Part shown: positions 47,541 through 60,796 of the stretch, piece after piece | Layout of the letters: each line of letters starts with the position of its first letter | Position numbering within the stretch: the first letter of the stretch is position 1 | Source: Trichoplax adhaerens | Lineage: Eukaryota; Placozoa; Uniplacotomia; Trichoplacea; Trichoplacidae | Length of the DNA stretch: 64,000 nt | NCBI RefSeq assembly: GCF_000150275.1 | Contig: NW_002060958.1 | Coordinates: 1,495,225-1,559,224, forward strand | Reading direction: 5' to 3' | Made by a program: the position numbers and the translations under genes | Notes under the pieces: generated by a model | What the model was told of the DNA's origin: nothing | Databases searched by the model: none | What the model saw: the letters and a program-made list of their open reading frames with translations, nothing else

Positions 47541-50335
47541 TTAGCCTAGTAACTACAGCAATGTCAGTTTGCTTAGGAAAGTCAAAGTTAGAAAGATCAA
47601 ATAAAGCATTTGAAATTATAAATCATATTTTGATGGAGATTTAATGACTGATCCAATAATTTTTTGTTTATATACTGATACTTGAGTGTAAGGAATAGTC
47701 CACAGATACTATACACATTTGCCATAAACTAATGGGGCATTGTTGAAATATGCCGGTTGTACAATTTTACTTACATTAGTATCAGAATGCGAGATAAATT
47801 TAGAATATAACACAGTGTAGAATCTAATGGTAAACAACCTTAATTAATATAAATCAATCAACGATCAATTAAGACCTAGAGAATCAGCACCACTAAATCA
47901 TTTAAGAGACTCAAATTAATAATAACTCACTAACAAGTAAGGCTGGTGCTAAATTAAATATCATAATAAACATAATCATGTCATAGTCCACTATCACTTC
48001 CAACTACAAATTAATTTACACATAACAAGAATGAACATCGTGACACGCACTAAAATTTTTACTAACAGTTACTGGAGAGCGTATTGAATGTTGGTGCTAG
48101 GCATGGTTACAAAACTCAATCGTTTCTTGGTTTAGAAGAAAGTTATCCAAAACTACTGTTTCTACTATTTCCCCGAAATGGTTTGCTTTAAAAGATATGT
48201 GGCCAACGGATTGCTTTGGGCTCTACTCAATTGTAGGTAGTATTCATTCCAATAATAATTTTGGATACTGTAAGGAGCGATATAAGCGAATCAAATCAAA
48301 TTTGTACAGGTAGTTGTTACTTAACTAAACTTGCCTAATCTAAACTAATTAAATTACCGTAGATAAGTAACAATGACTGAGAAATGCACTTTCGGAATCT
48401 TCTAGCTATATCTTTATTCTAGAAAATACAAGTCTGATTTAATATTCAAAATCAATCATTGAAATAGCTGTTCTAGCAATAAAACCGGCTTACGATGTGT
48501 GATATATTTCGACCAATAAGACTTCGTGAATACATTAAATTATTCCTAGTCTAATCCAATGAATTTGTAATATTACTATAGATTAACTTTATGTTTTCTC
48601 TAGCTTATAATTAACAGGATTTATATCGAATTTACCATTGACAATTCATATACTATATTTAGTATAATTTAAGCTGTATTAGGAACAGGTTTGTATCGAC
48701 TATATTAAGTCTTAAATTAATTCATGCACATATCCAAATTGATAACTATCTTATCGTGATCCATATACATATCTAAATTAAGTAAGATATCATTCATCAC
48801 AGTTGATTCACTACCGTGACAAAAGTACAGTTTGCACAGCGTTTCTGTATAGGGAATAACAATGAATGTCTGTATTTCCGGGTAGGAAGTCAGAATAATT
48901 GTGAATTTCTCTGTAATATATAGGTAATGTAGGAGTATGTCCAGTTCAGTGTGTTGTGTATTTATATTTGTTTCTGTTACGAAATCAAGGTTACTGCAAA
49001 CCTTAACATTAAAAAAAATGATGTTGTATGACGTCGTTGTATAACACTGTAATTTAGTAGCAAGTCATTATCAACCAATATTACGATATATTGTATTCAA
49101 AAGCTAGTCAAATTATGAATTATCTTGACCAGCTCTAACAGGGTTTGCAGCCATCGTCACCTTACATTTCTGCTTTATTCGCTGCAAAACAAAAAGACAG
49201 GGTTAGATGTAGAGCGAAGTAAGTCTACGAATGTACAGTTATGTAGATACTGGATTGTCACTTAAGAGCTTTGCTGATGTCATTTTTTTAAATCGAATAA
49301 ACTTATGCTAAGCAGTATCACTATGCTCAAATCTAATTTAATACGGTATAACATTGTTTTGTACAATTGATACACCAAATACAAGTTTCATAACGAAATT
49401 AAAACGACCAAACTAGCTAAGACCAAATAGGCTATGATTAAACTGTGATTATTGACAGGTGGCTGAAGGGTTGTTATGAAATTGAAATAGGGTTAGGTTT
49501 TCTTAAGATATTATTGGCTTTAGATTGATTTTATCGCAATGATAAATCAGTATTTGTATGAATGCTATCGATTTGTTTGTGATATAATCTTGTCATACGC
49601 AACAGAAATTGATGAGAATTAAATCATTTGGCTGGCTTAAGTTAAAATCTCATACTAATGAAATGAATAACTTCTAATTGGCTAGGTCTGTACTTACGTA
49701 TCGTGATAAGATAAGCCAACATGAGTGTCAAAGAAGTTAAAACAGTATACAAATTCAATGAAAAGAAATTGCAAATTAGCCAATCGTTAACAAGAGTTGG
49801 ACTCAGGCATATTTTGTCAAGATTACTTTACAGTTTACGAAGATGATGTCAAGATACGAGAATAAAAGTAGTAGTCGATAAAAGTTGGCAATCGCAGTAG
49901 CTAAGGTAGTCGAATGCAATACTGTTGGACTGTGAAGAATGCATCTAGGCTGAATAGAATTTAGAAAAATGTGAAAAGAGTAGCCCATACATGTAATTTT
50001 GGAGCTGATTAGAAAGAAGAATTCAGAATAGCTTGCAACCCACAATATTTATTTCTATTGACTCAAAATCTCCCTATCTAACATTGCTTCCAGTATAATT
50101 TCATTGTAATATAAGTGCTTTTATTTTCCAATGCTACGAGTTATCGTGCAGATATTATCAATGCTAGTATGCATAAATACTAAAATGGAGGAGGAAAAGT
50201 ATACTTCTGCAGTATTGAAATACTCGTGTCGTGAGTTTAGCATTTGAGTTCAATTCTGATTTAAACGTGGAATTACTAATATGCGCTACAGTAGGCTATA
50301 ACACTTGCGTAGTTTAACGCAATTGGTTGCTCGTA
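47541..50335. other. Intergenic, no gene seen
   Basis: AT-rich, with stops in all frames. No repeat period or exon chain was recognised. Confidence 0.4.
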
Positions 50336-50369
50336 CCCCGTGTAATGTAACTAGTATTGTGATTGTAGA

Positions 50370-51290
50370 CCGTTTGCCATGTTTAGCATGCCGTTTGGAT
50401 TACACAGTGCTCCAGCTACGTTCCAGCGTTTGATGAATGCAGTGCTAAAAGATTTACAGGGAGTTGCTAATGTCTAATTGGATGACACTATCGTCTATAG
50501 TGCAAGTTGGAAAGAACATTTGCAGCACCTGGGAACTGGTATTCGATCGATTGCGACAATTAGGATTAAGTGTTAAAGAATAAAAGTGCAATTTCGCAAG
50601 CAACACTGTGTCACATTTGGGACACACGATTGGAAATGGAAGAATAGCGCCTATAGATGCACATGTTAGAGCCAAAATGAAATTAAAGACGCCAACTACG
50701 AAGAAAGAAGTACGTTCATATCTTGGAGCTATTGGCTATTATAGGAAATTCATTAAAGAATATACCGAATGGACTGCGCCATTAGTAGAATTGACTAAGA
50801 AGGCAAAGCCGAATGAAGTTAAATGGACCGAACAATGTGAAGAAAGCTTCCAGAAATTAAAGCAGAAATTAGCAAGTGGTCCGACTTTGAAAATTATAGA
50901 GCCGGATAAGAAATTCATCCTGCAAACGGACGCCTCCGAAGTTGGTCTTGGAGCCGTATTGTCTCAATTGGATGAAAAAGGCGAAGAAAGGCCCGTAATA
51001 TTTGCTAGCCGAAAACTGAAGCAAGCTGAAATCAATTACACGGTAATTGAAAAAGAGTGTTTAGCTGTTGTTTACGCTGTAAAATTGTTCTATATTTGCT
51101 TAGATGGTCGAGCGTTTGTTTTGCAAACTGACCATAAGCCGTAAATATGGCTTGCTCATATGCGTAAAGATAACCAGCGGTTAATGCGTTGGTCTATGTT
51201 TTTGTCGCAGTTTAAGATTAATATTAGACATAGACCTGGTAAAAGTAATGGCAATGCAGACGTATTATCTAGACTAGTAATGGATAATTG
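50370..51290 (+). pseudogene. Remnant of Ty3/gypsy pol (RT end and RNase H), broken
   Basis: The frame opens with an MPFGLHSAPATFQ-type RT motif and reaches the catalytic LDD, which is preceded by an in-frame stop at about 50474. After at least one frameshift, the longest intact piece (50608-51144) covers the RT thumb (HLGHTIGNGRI, SYLGAIGYYRKFI) and RNase H (LQTDASEVGLGAVLSQ, ASRKLK, NYTVIEKECLAVVYA, LQTDHKP). It is cut by a stop at 51142-51144. The same frame then continues with RHRPGKSNGNADVLSRL before a stop at about 51288. Described only as a defective remnant. Confidence 0.9.
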
Positions 51291-51376
51291 ATTATTTGGC
51301 CTGCGTGCCGGGAAAACTTTTGTAAGCTTGTTAGTTTGTAGAATTTTGTATTGGTACAAAATTCTAGGCGGACGAA

Positions 51377-51930
51377 AGTAACGTAACTAGTATTGTGATT
51401 GTAGAATATTAGCCATGTTTAGTATAATAATGTACGGTAGATATTTATCCTATGAGATATTTGGCAGACATAACTATAGACTGTGGTGGTATAGACTCTA
51501 AGCTAGAGTGCAGATGACTATATACAGTAAGGTGTTGAGTTACTAATAAGGCTATAGGTAAAAATAGAACAGTAAATCATATATTAGGATATGGTTAATT
51601 CATCGTACTTTGGCTGGTGTGAATAATGTCTACGTAAATACTGTAGTCGTATCCATATCGGATAAATGATGGTCCGCAGTAGAATAGTCTTACTAAGAAT
51701 AATTTAACTACGTGTAAAATAAGGTAAAAGGTTGCCATGCGGATTGTAGCTGCGAATGCTACGGAAAGTATAAAAGTATGCAACTTTAGATTATTCTGTT
51801 AGTTCGTTGTAGAAGTCTTTAGAAGTAGTATTCGGCTAGAGTAGAGCTGTGTGTAGTTAATTTTTGTATAAGATTCAATAAAGCCCTTATTTTATTAAAA
51901 TTTGGAATTTCGTGATTGGTATATATCACA
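51377..51930 (+). repeat. 3' LTR of the gypsy-type element
   Basis: Begins at AGTAACGTAACTAGTATTG (the matching 5' fragment starts TGTAATG, so the first T is mutated here) after the purine-rich stretch GGCGGACGAA, the likely polypurine tract. It contains a poly(A) signal (AATAAA) near 51878 and ends ATATATCACA. Length is about 554 bp. Confidence 0.85.
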
Positions 51931-51935
51931 CCCCG

Positions 51936-54900
51936 GTAAAATATGGTAATTCAATGCCCGTATTTAGCGCGTGAAAGCGTGATAATGTTACTACCATTAC
52001 TTACTAGGTTATGCACTAGGATTTATAAGCGTATGCATCGAGTACACCGCGAGTTCTTCTTGTTCATAGTTTGTTATCAAAACAGTTGCAGTTGATTTTA
52101 GTGTATTAAAGCTTAATTCGACTTTTTAATCCACTTAATCTGACTTATTGTGGACCGTTAAGAATTAACTTCACTACAAATACATTCCTGACGCAAAATT
52201 GCCGTATCAATCAAATCAATCCATTTAACATCAACATCGAACCAGGTTATACACTAATCGATCCTCAATTCTAAAAGATAATTTCAACTGTCAAAAATAT
52301 TCTAGTACTTGCAACTATTTTTCGATTTAAGTTTTAAAAGAAATTACTTGAGGATATAGAAATATAGTTGCACTGCGGCATGAATTATCACTCGATAATC
52401 TGCATTAATTTAAAAGGATGCTTGCTTTTGCGAATTTACATACCCACAGACGTACAAAATTTGGACAGTCCAATTTGATGATATACAAGTCTCGTAATAT
52501 TCAATGAATTGAAATGATAATTTTTTAGCTATAATGTTAATTGAATGATCTTGCTAATTGAATTTCCTTATGCAATGTAATAGAAAATTGATTAATTTTA
52601 CACTTGAATAATTTACTATGGCTAACAAGTAGTAAAATATTGTCAATAAAGTTCCTTCCCTGTGATTTTATTGATTTATTAGTTTGTGTTGACTGAATAA
52701 ATTTATTTATCCTTCATTTTACCGACATAGGGCTATAGCAGATGTCAAGTTGACGTTTTAATGCTTTAATAATATAACGCTAATATTATTAGTACAACGA
52801 TAATTATTAGACTTAACTTTGTATGGACGAAAAAATGATAGTCAAAGTATTTGTTATTAATATTACAATCAGTAACTTGCTAGCATGATTGTTAATAATA
52901 TTGTTCCTTATTTAAGAAATGACGTAGAAGATTTATCCTTCAAGATCGTTTTACTAGCGTTTTACTATTTTAATCTGCGAATAATATGACAAGAACTTGA
53001 ATTTCTTGCTAACTTGACATTATTACTCTACCCTGCACTGTCAGTACAGATCATATAATTAAGTTCTACTGAGAGCTATCTACATCTATCTTTGCAGTGA
53101 TAATAAAACACTTGCACAATTTTACATTTTAACTTACAAACCAATCCATTTGAAGTTGTATTTCTCGTACGATGGTATGACTACAAATGTTCAAATCTTC
53201 GTAGAATTAAAGAAATAACGATCAGACTAACATTGATTGTGGCGTAGCTGTTTAGGACGAAAGAGTTTCCTTGTGATTAGTATGATAGATTAAATTATTT
53301 AGGACTATGACAAATGGATGACTTTCACATTAAAGTCATGGTGAATTACTTTAAACAGATTTTTCCATTTATGCCTATAATACGATGACTGCGAATGGTT
53401 ATTCCTATATATATAATACCTTGTAAAATAATGAAGAAGAAAAGATGGCGACATGATGATTTGACAGGGTAAAACTTAAAGACACAATCTTTTTCTAGAT
53501 ATTTTGTACAGTAAAATAATACTAGTTACATACTAAAAGCTATAAAGGACTTTACTTTTAGTCCTTTTCTACAGAGATCTTAACTCTTAGGATAGGAATG
53601 ATGCTAATATTTCCAGCTCTTCTAATTCGTTAGTAACTAGTATTTGAGTTACTCTTCATCGGTACGATGAATTTATTAATTTGAAGTTAATTAAAAGTGT
53701 AGTTTTATTTATTTGCTAATTAGACATACGAGTAATACGACTAGCTAACTCTTAGAATTCAATATTTTAGATATTTATTATAGTACAAAATGAGTAACGA
53801 TTGGGACTTAGAGATATCAGTTTCATCATAGGAGTAATAATAAGATCAGTTTTGCATCATTTCTGAAAGATGGTATTATGAAATCGTAATTAGAAGTGCA
53901 TTAGCGTTGTAAAGTACTTTACTTTAGCTTTAAGCTTTCTTTCGTGTAAGTTTTACGCTCGTAGTTAGTACTTGACTATCCTTTATTTAACTTTGCATGA
54001 AGATTTATCGATTTTCTGCCTTCAAATCGTTGAGGTAGAGATATTGGTAATACAGTATATATGCTATATATTTAATTTAAATATTTAGTGTAAAATTTTT
54101 AGTAATCCTCCATCCTCCTTCAAGAGGCTTTGAAAGCTTTTCGATACGAAAACAGATTTCTCAAGTAGCAACCTGCACTATGTAACTTTTCATATCAGTT
54201 TTCCTCTTTCCCGTACCTATCGATATGCAATTGATACAGATATAAGGCTAATTACAGTTTTAATCATTTATCAATTCCATGAGGAATGGTGTCTAAAGTG
54301 ATCAATGCAAATTAAAAATATCCAATCCATGAGTAGTGACATCCTACAAGATATGCTACAGATTGATTAATAAGTAATTATGAAGTAATCAGTTATAGGT
54401 AGACTATTCTTCTAAGAGATTTATGGCTGATCATGACCACGTAACACTTATCCCATTCAATTCAATTACACAAATAAGTTAATAAGCTACTGTACGACAG
54501 TAGCACTGCAGTTGAAAAATTTATTCTCACTGGTAGCAAAGACTTGTGATATTAAATGCATGGCTTACTAGAACTTAAAAATCATGCATTATTGCTATGA
54601 AAATGGGACATATCGACTAATGTACAATGATAGATAGTGCAATGCAACGAAGCAAAACAGCAATTGTAAAATGCAATAAAAAGCATCGTTAACCTACAGT
54701 GCAGTAGATAGAATTGTCCATTTTATTGTTATCTTAATTTCAGCTAAAAATTTGAATATATTCTATAGTAACATAGAGAGTAAGTTCGTACAGTATTTTA
54801 ATCCATCGCCAAATAGATGGCTAATTTTCGTACACTTATCCAATATTGTACTGATTCAGGTAATATAGAATGATGACTAAAATGAACGACGCATGGAGTG

Positions 54901-55230
54901 TAGATTGGATAGTAGGCAATCATTCGAAAGATGGCATGAAAAGCTTATTAAAGTCATTTTTCGTCTGTCGACCGAAAAATAACAACTACTCAACAGCAAC
55001 GACTAAATCGCCATCTGTCCAACTATACACTTGTATGGAATGAATGTCTGTAATAGAAATAAGATTTAAAGTAAATAACGATTTTAATTGCCACACTAAC
55101 TGTGGAATAGTTGGCATCGATGAAAATCTTTGGATGGAAACAAGCCTACAGCCAATGTCGATGTCACAATTTAGCATATTGAAGATGTATCACGAATGCT
55201 TTACCTAGCAACGAAAACGAATTGTCTTTG
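51936..55230. other. Intergenic, no gene seen
   Basis: AT-rich, unique-looking sequence without splice-consistent exons, RNA genes or clear repeats. Confidence 0.45.
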
Positions 55231-55425
55231 TATTATTAACCCTTGCAAGTTTTTGATTGAAAATATTGAAAGAGTGCTATTGCATTGACGAGGTTTTACC
55301 CTGCTACATCAATTAGCTCGATGAGTTGGTATCTGATCTACAAATTAAGAATTTTACTGTTTATATCAGAATTCAAGAGTAATGGCAAGGTAATGATGAA
55401 GTAATGAGTTGGAAGTTTTCTGGCA
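55230..55425. repeat. Dispersed duplicate of 59.09-59.26 kb
   Basis: GTATTATTAACCCTTGCAAG, GAAAGAGTGCTATTGCATTG, ACGAGGTTTTACCCTGCTAC and ATTTTACTGTTTATATCA all recur in the same order at 59090-59260 with scattered differences. Confidence 0.8.
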
Positions 55426-56219
55426 AAAATGAGAGTAAAACACTATGAACCTATTTAAAGCTGGCGAGACATAATACTTTTTATTTGTTTGCAAATTTAT
55501 TAATTACGTCGTAAGTGTACATAACAAGATGCGCCATCCAACTCTATGGCTGGTTATTGTAAGCGTATATGATTGCTATTGCTGCAATAGATATGAGGAA
55601 AAGTGTGTATTAGGTCGATCTAGTGTGTATGTCTATGAAATATTAAACTTATAGACAATTGCAAAGGGCGTAATTAGTGAAAGTTAAATGTTGAAAGAAC
55701 GATTACTTGGCAATCTTATTTATACTGACGCGACGAAGATGAAACTCTTGACTTGATGACGTGGTTGTACAACTGGGAGCAGTTGCATTTATTCAAACCA
55801 GTTGAACTAATGAATGTCAACACCAATATCTACCAATTCATTATTATATTGTAGCTATGTCGTAACGTCAAAGTTACCAAGGTGGTTGATACCTTATAGT
55901 ATATAGGGAATTCTCTCTTTACTTTCACAGACTTCTTTTCCTTAAACAGTCCCCGATTACACAGCTTAATTGACTAGGGCATCAGCTTTGCAAGAATAGT
56001 ACTGTAGATATGGTGTATGATTTTACTCACACACAAGTTACTGTATCTACTACAAAAGTAACTTATTACTTTAATCAGATATACTGTACGTGTGTGTAAA
56101 ACTCAAGTACTACTGTGATGCACTATCTAATTTTATTTTCAAGTATTGCAGTAAAACGGAAGATTGATCCATGTAGGTACCTGCTACAATCAATGCACAA
56201 CATACTTTGTGTTGACTTG

Positions 56220-57790
56220 CCTCTAAAACGAAGCCAATGATGTGTCTTCTGAAGTATCCAATATAAAACTGTCGATGGTACAATATCAGAAAAGGAATAT
56301 TGGTTAATGAGTGGTTCTACTGTCGGAGGAAACGATTCCTCTATTCTAATTTTTATACTCGTACGTTAAAAAAAACATGTGAGATAAGTTACAGCATTCC
56401 ATAGTACAATTTACGTCTTGACTGCATCGTTACAACTTGAACGAAATATCATTTTGTATTGGACACGTTGGTTTCTGTTCCAATATCATGTAATTTATAT
56501 AATCAATCTAGCAAGAAAAGCAATTATATGCAATTGCTGACAACTAAGTACAACAAACTATGATTATGGAATGTAGCAGTTCTATCATTTTATTTTAATT
56601 CAAAACGGTAAATTGCATAAATGCAGTACACTAGTGGTGCTATTACAAATTCATATGCTGTATCCAGTATAAAATACATACGATTGAAATCAATTAGCCT
56701 AACAAAAACTTAGCATGATAACTTAATCGAAGATTGAAGTAAACTATGACAGAGTTTTAACCATTGAGGATTAAGGGTCAGTAGAGCTTCTCCTGTACAA
56801 GACATCACGTGATGGATCTGGATAAATGAGATCAGTGTTGTATCCTGTCTGTCCTCGTGCGCATATACAGGGTGTATACTAATATTGAGTGGAAAATAGA
56901 GCAGCAGAGTGGATGCTTCTTGTCATCATAGTCAAATTCAAGCAGTCAATATACAGCAGATTTTGTATTGATTTGTGTCTAAAACGAAGCAAATGATCTG
57001 TCTTTCGAGGTATCCAATGAATTTATGAGCGTAAACTAGGTCTGTTTCATCCTACAATTTGAAAAATAAAGATTGTACCGTAGAGTGCAAAGAGAAACAG
57101 GTGAGAAACTAAGTATCCAATAAATTTATGAACGTAAACTAGATCTGTTTAATCCTACAATTGATTAAAAGAAACAGATTGATTTATATGTAGAAAGAAA
57201 CGGGTAAGAACATAAGCATCCAACGAATTGATGATTGTGCAAATACATCACTATCCAACACAATCATATCCATGGTACAATATCAGAAAAGGAATATTGG
57301 TTAATGAAAAAACAAAACATGTGAATTTACAGCATTCCATAGCACAATTTCCATCTTGACTACATCATTACGATCTTGAACAAAATATCATTTTGTACTG
57401 GATATTAATATTGATAAGAATATTGTCGATGGTACAGTATTCAGAGAAGGAACATTGGCTAGTGAGTGGTTCTATTGTAGGAGAAAACGACTCCTCTATT
57501 TTAATTTCTTATCTGCGTACGTTAAACAAATAAATAAAGTAAGACGAGTACGTTAAAACAAAACATGTGAAGTAAGTTTCTGCATTCCATAGCACAATTT
57601 CCATCTTGATTACTACATCATTACAATCTTGAACAAAATAGCATTTTGTATTGGATACGTTGGTTTCAGTTCAAGTATCATGTAATTTATAATTAATCTA
57701 GCAAGGAAACCAAGTGTATGCGATTGCTGACAATTAAATACAACAAAGCATGTTTACGGAATGTAGCAATGCTATCCTTTATTGGATTTG
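56220..57790. repeat. Cluster of repeated non-coding blocks
   Basis: One block (ATGGTACAATATCAGAAAAG, GAATATTGGTTAATGA, GTGGTTCTACTGTCGGAGGA) occurs near 56276, 57270 and 57427. A second (GCATTCCATAGTACAATTT, CATTTTGTATTGGA, ACGTTGGTTTC, CATGTAATTTAT, CAATCTAGCAAG) occurs near 56393, 57334 (partial) and 57582. A third (GTATCCAATGAATTTATGA, GTAAACTAGGTCTGTTTCAT) occurs near 57010 and 57115. Blocks are reused in mosaic order, pointing to repeated local duplication. No coding potential. Confidence 0.8.
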
Positions 57791-58444
57791 AGAATGGTAA
57801 AGTGCAAAAATGCGGTTCACTTTACAAGTCGTCAGGTTATCGATGTGGATAAATGAGATCAGCGCTCTATCATGCCTATACGCTGATATGAAATGTATGC
57901 GTAAGTTTGAGTCCAAAATAGGGCAATAGTTGACTTTGTTGATAGGTAATCATACCTGCGATCAACGCAAGACCATTTGTAAATGGATGACTGAGGGAGA
58001 AAATGGCAGAGGATACATCCGTTGCATCTCCAATCGAATGAACGGATTAAGACTAAGTAGCAACTACTCTCTCTGTAAACTTTGCAGTCAACATCGTTCA
58101 GATACTCGTATCGGAATATTGGATAACAATTATAACAGGCAGGCTATCAACAAAGTAACTAGGTCCATTTGTTACCTTCTACACTGTCTGCTGGTATCTA
58201 TAGTAGGCAAAAACGAGTACTTTACGTCTTTCAATTTTACTTGAAGTAAAACATTGAAGAAAACCCACCCAGCTACTAAAGCAGTGACCATGGTAACCAC
58301 TGCCAATGCGCAATATTGCACACCATCGTCTCCAACGCAATGCAATCTTGTCACTGTGTCACGCTTCTAAAAGTTCCTATGCAATGGAAGAGAACGTGCT
58401 GATAAGTGAAGGGCGTTATGCGAGGAGGCGGTGCGCATGGATCA

Positions 58445-58580
58445 TCTACGGATCGGAAGAAATATCTCAATTTCATTGGTTACTTCTTTCCTTTCACTTA
58501 ATTTTATTGGTTACTTCTTTCCATTCACACAATGGAAAGAAGTAACCAATGAAATTGAGATATTCCTTCCGATCCGTAGA
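58445..58580. repeat. Strong inverted repeat (47-bp arms, one mismatch) with nested perfect hairpin
   Basis: Left arm 58445-58491 and right arm 58534-58580 are complementary over 47 bp with a single mismatch, around a 42-nt loop. A nested alternative hairpin pairs 58506-58525 with 58531-58550 perfectly (20 bp, loop CACAC), because part of the left arm is repeated inside the loop. Could be a foldback element, a small-RNA precursor or a replication-slippage product. Confidence 0.9.
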
Positions 58581-59683
58581 AACGGACCGCCTCTTCGCAT
58601 TACTAAGTTGCTTTCGAGCAGTATGATATACTGTACGCTTGCATTGATAGAGTCGAATCAGCGGAAAAATGGATCGCCTCACCCTTATTTAGTACTGAAA
58701 GTGATTTACCGACTCGCTACGCGCCAGTAGTCGCTGGGCGCCAAAACAACCACTGCAAGCGTTATTAGCGTGGAGTGTAGCATAGCGTATTGTACACCAC
58801 TTTGGATGACCTACTGTAGACTACTGATAGCATCTGTACAGAAGAACATTGGCAACATTCTTCTCAGTTGGCGGGCCTTGCTGGAGTTTTCTTCATCCCT
58901 TTTCTCAATCTCATCTTTCATCAACGATCCGCTACGATTGGAGGATTGTGTACGCTCCAAGCACCATTATCGTATTCTCTATTTCAACTAGGAACATCAG
59001 CACCGATATCCACTTGCCATCAACTCCAATTAACCTGGTAAGTGGAGATGATCGTCATAACGGATCATGTACCTACGAAAACCAATTGTTGTATTATTGA
59101 CTCTTGCAAGGTTGGATTCAAAATAGTGAAAGAGTGCTGTTGCATTGACTAGGTTTTACCCTGCTCCATTAATTACCTCAATGAGTTATACATTGTAAAA
59201 ATTTTACTGTTTATATCACGTTTGGAGAGTAAGAACAAGGTAATAATGAAGTAATCAGTGGTTCTATGCTAGAAGGAAACGACTCTTTTTTCCATTTTTG
59301 AAGGGTAAAAAAAACGGGTGAAATAAGTTGCTGCATTCCATAGCATAATTTGCATCTTTCCTGCATCATTTCAATCTTCAACAAAATATCATATATCATA
59401 GCGGAGTATTGGATAACAGGCAGGCAGGCTATCTGGTACTTACAGTAGTTTAATTAAAAGATAGTTGAAGTAAAACGTTGAAGAAAGCTCGCCCTTCTAT
59501 TACGGCAGTGACTAATTGATTATGGTAACCACTGCCAATACGCAACATTGCACACTAGAGACCCATGGTCTGTAAGGGTTGTTAAGGGTCTCGATTGCAC
59601 ACCGTCGTCTCCAAACCAATGCAATCCTGTCACTGTGTCACGCTTCCAATGCAATACAGTAGAAGAGAACGTTATATTAATTT

Positions 59684-59723
59684 ATTATTATTCCATTTTC
59701 CCATTTTCAAATGGAATAATAAT
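59684..59723. repeat. Hairpin in the second duplication copy
   Basis: Perfect 15-bp arms (59684-59698 and 59709-59723; ATTATTATTCCATTT and complement) around a 10-nt loop. Sits shortly after the AGAGAACG landmark, as the larger hairpin does in the first copy. Confidence 0.8.
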
Positions 59724-60796
59724 TACTCGAAGGACACGATTGCAACAAGTAGGAGAAGTGGAGAAGGGCCTGGTCAATCAATTCTAGTACTGTAGTCATA
59801 AAACAAGATGTCCGTCCTTCTTCATGACTGTAATCGCATGAGGTAGACTGGCAGAGACGATCATCTGTAATACTAATGATGCGCAGGCTGATTCTTGAGT
59901 CATTTCAAGTGGATTGCATGTCTGACGCGGTACACTATACTGTCTACCATGCCCATGCCAACCAGCTGCAGAAACGTGCTGTATAGTTAGTTTGGAGAAC
60001 GTAGCCAACATTGCTCTCAGTTGATTGCGCTACCTTGACGGGCCTTGCTGCAGTTTTCTTCCCTTTCCTTTTCAGCCTTTCTCCTGCTTAGCCAATAGCC
60101 AGCAGAGGAATCCATCCCATCGTTGATCGACTATCCGCTATTTCAACCAGTGACATCACCACCGATATCCACTGGCCATCAACTCCAATCAGTCTGATAA
60201 GCCCATCATTGATCAGATCAATACACCATTCACAGATCGTTTAACTCAATGATACTCTTACAGGTAGTTAGCCACCATCAAATGAGTCAATGAGTGTACA
60301 GAATAGAGCATTTTCTTGACATACTCCATCAACAGATTGTCCAAATTAGATTTACTGTCTAATCCATATTTAGTCATGGCTATGCAGGTGATTGTCCCAA
60401 TTTTCACTCGTACTGAATTGACGCGTGTTGTCTTCAAGCTGCGTGCAAAATATCCATACTGCGCTACAGGTTATTATTAACTGATAGTCCTTGACTCACT
60501 TGTGTTTATAATACAGTAATATGAAATTGCATGATGACATCTAGTAACAAACCATGCCAGTAGTTAGTTTAAAAAATGATGATGCCTATTTCTTCCATTC
60601 ATCCTACTAGTGAGAATTCCCCGTTCATATGGACGGAGAGAGAAAGAAATATAATAAAACTTTGACGATGTCATGTTTGTACGATTGTTACGGTACGAAC
60701 TACCGTCAAGAAATAGCTATCTAATTTTGATTAATATATATAGTGATATTATATTACAACTAGTTATTTACTATAGGAATTACTCTAATTATAAAT

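Larger units (their letters stand above)
50341..51930 (+). mobile_element. Ty3/gypsy-type LTR retrotransposon copy with large internal deletions
   Basis: Flanked by a 5-bp direct repeat CCCCG (50336-50340 and 51931-51935), a typical target-site duplication. The right end is a complete LTR of about 554 bp. The left end keeps only about 30 bp of LTR (TGTAATGTAACTAGTATTG), fused directly to reverse-transcriptase sequence. Coding remnants run from the RT palm through RNase H to the LSRL segment after it. There is no gag, protease or integrase, so at least two internal deletions are implied. A stop adjoins the catalytic Asp-Asp pair, and frameshifts separate the RT pieces. The element cannot be autonomous. 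Confidence 0.88.
58230..60200. repeat. Tandem segmental duplication, ~1.2 kb
   Basis: Segment A (58230-58380 and 58840-59040) recurs as segment B (59460-59660 and 59995-60195). Shared pieces include GTAAAACATTGAAGAAA, GGTAACCACTGCCAATGCGC, CACCGTCGTCTCCAA, TTGTCACTGTGTCACGCTTC, CGGGCCTTGCTGGAGTTTTC and CCATCAACTCCAATTA. The middle parts have diverged, and each copy carries a different hairpin. Overlapping short frames across the area have no motif. Confidence 0.8.

Noticed and set aside
57930-58244. 104-residue frame with several cysteines
   Set aside because: Enters the segmental duplication, has no recognisable domain and is not preserved in the second copy.
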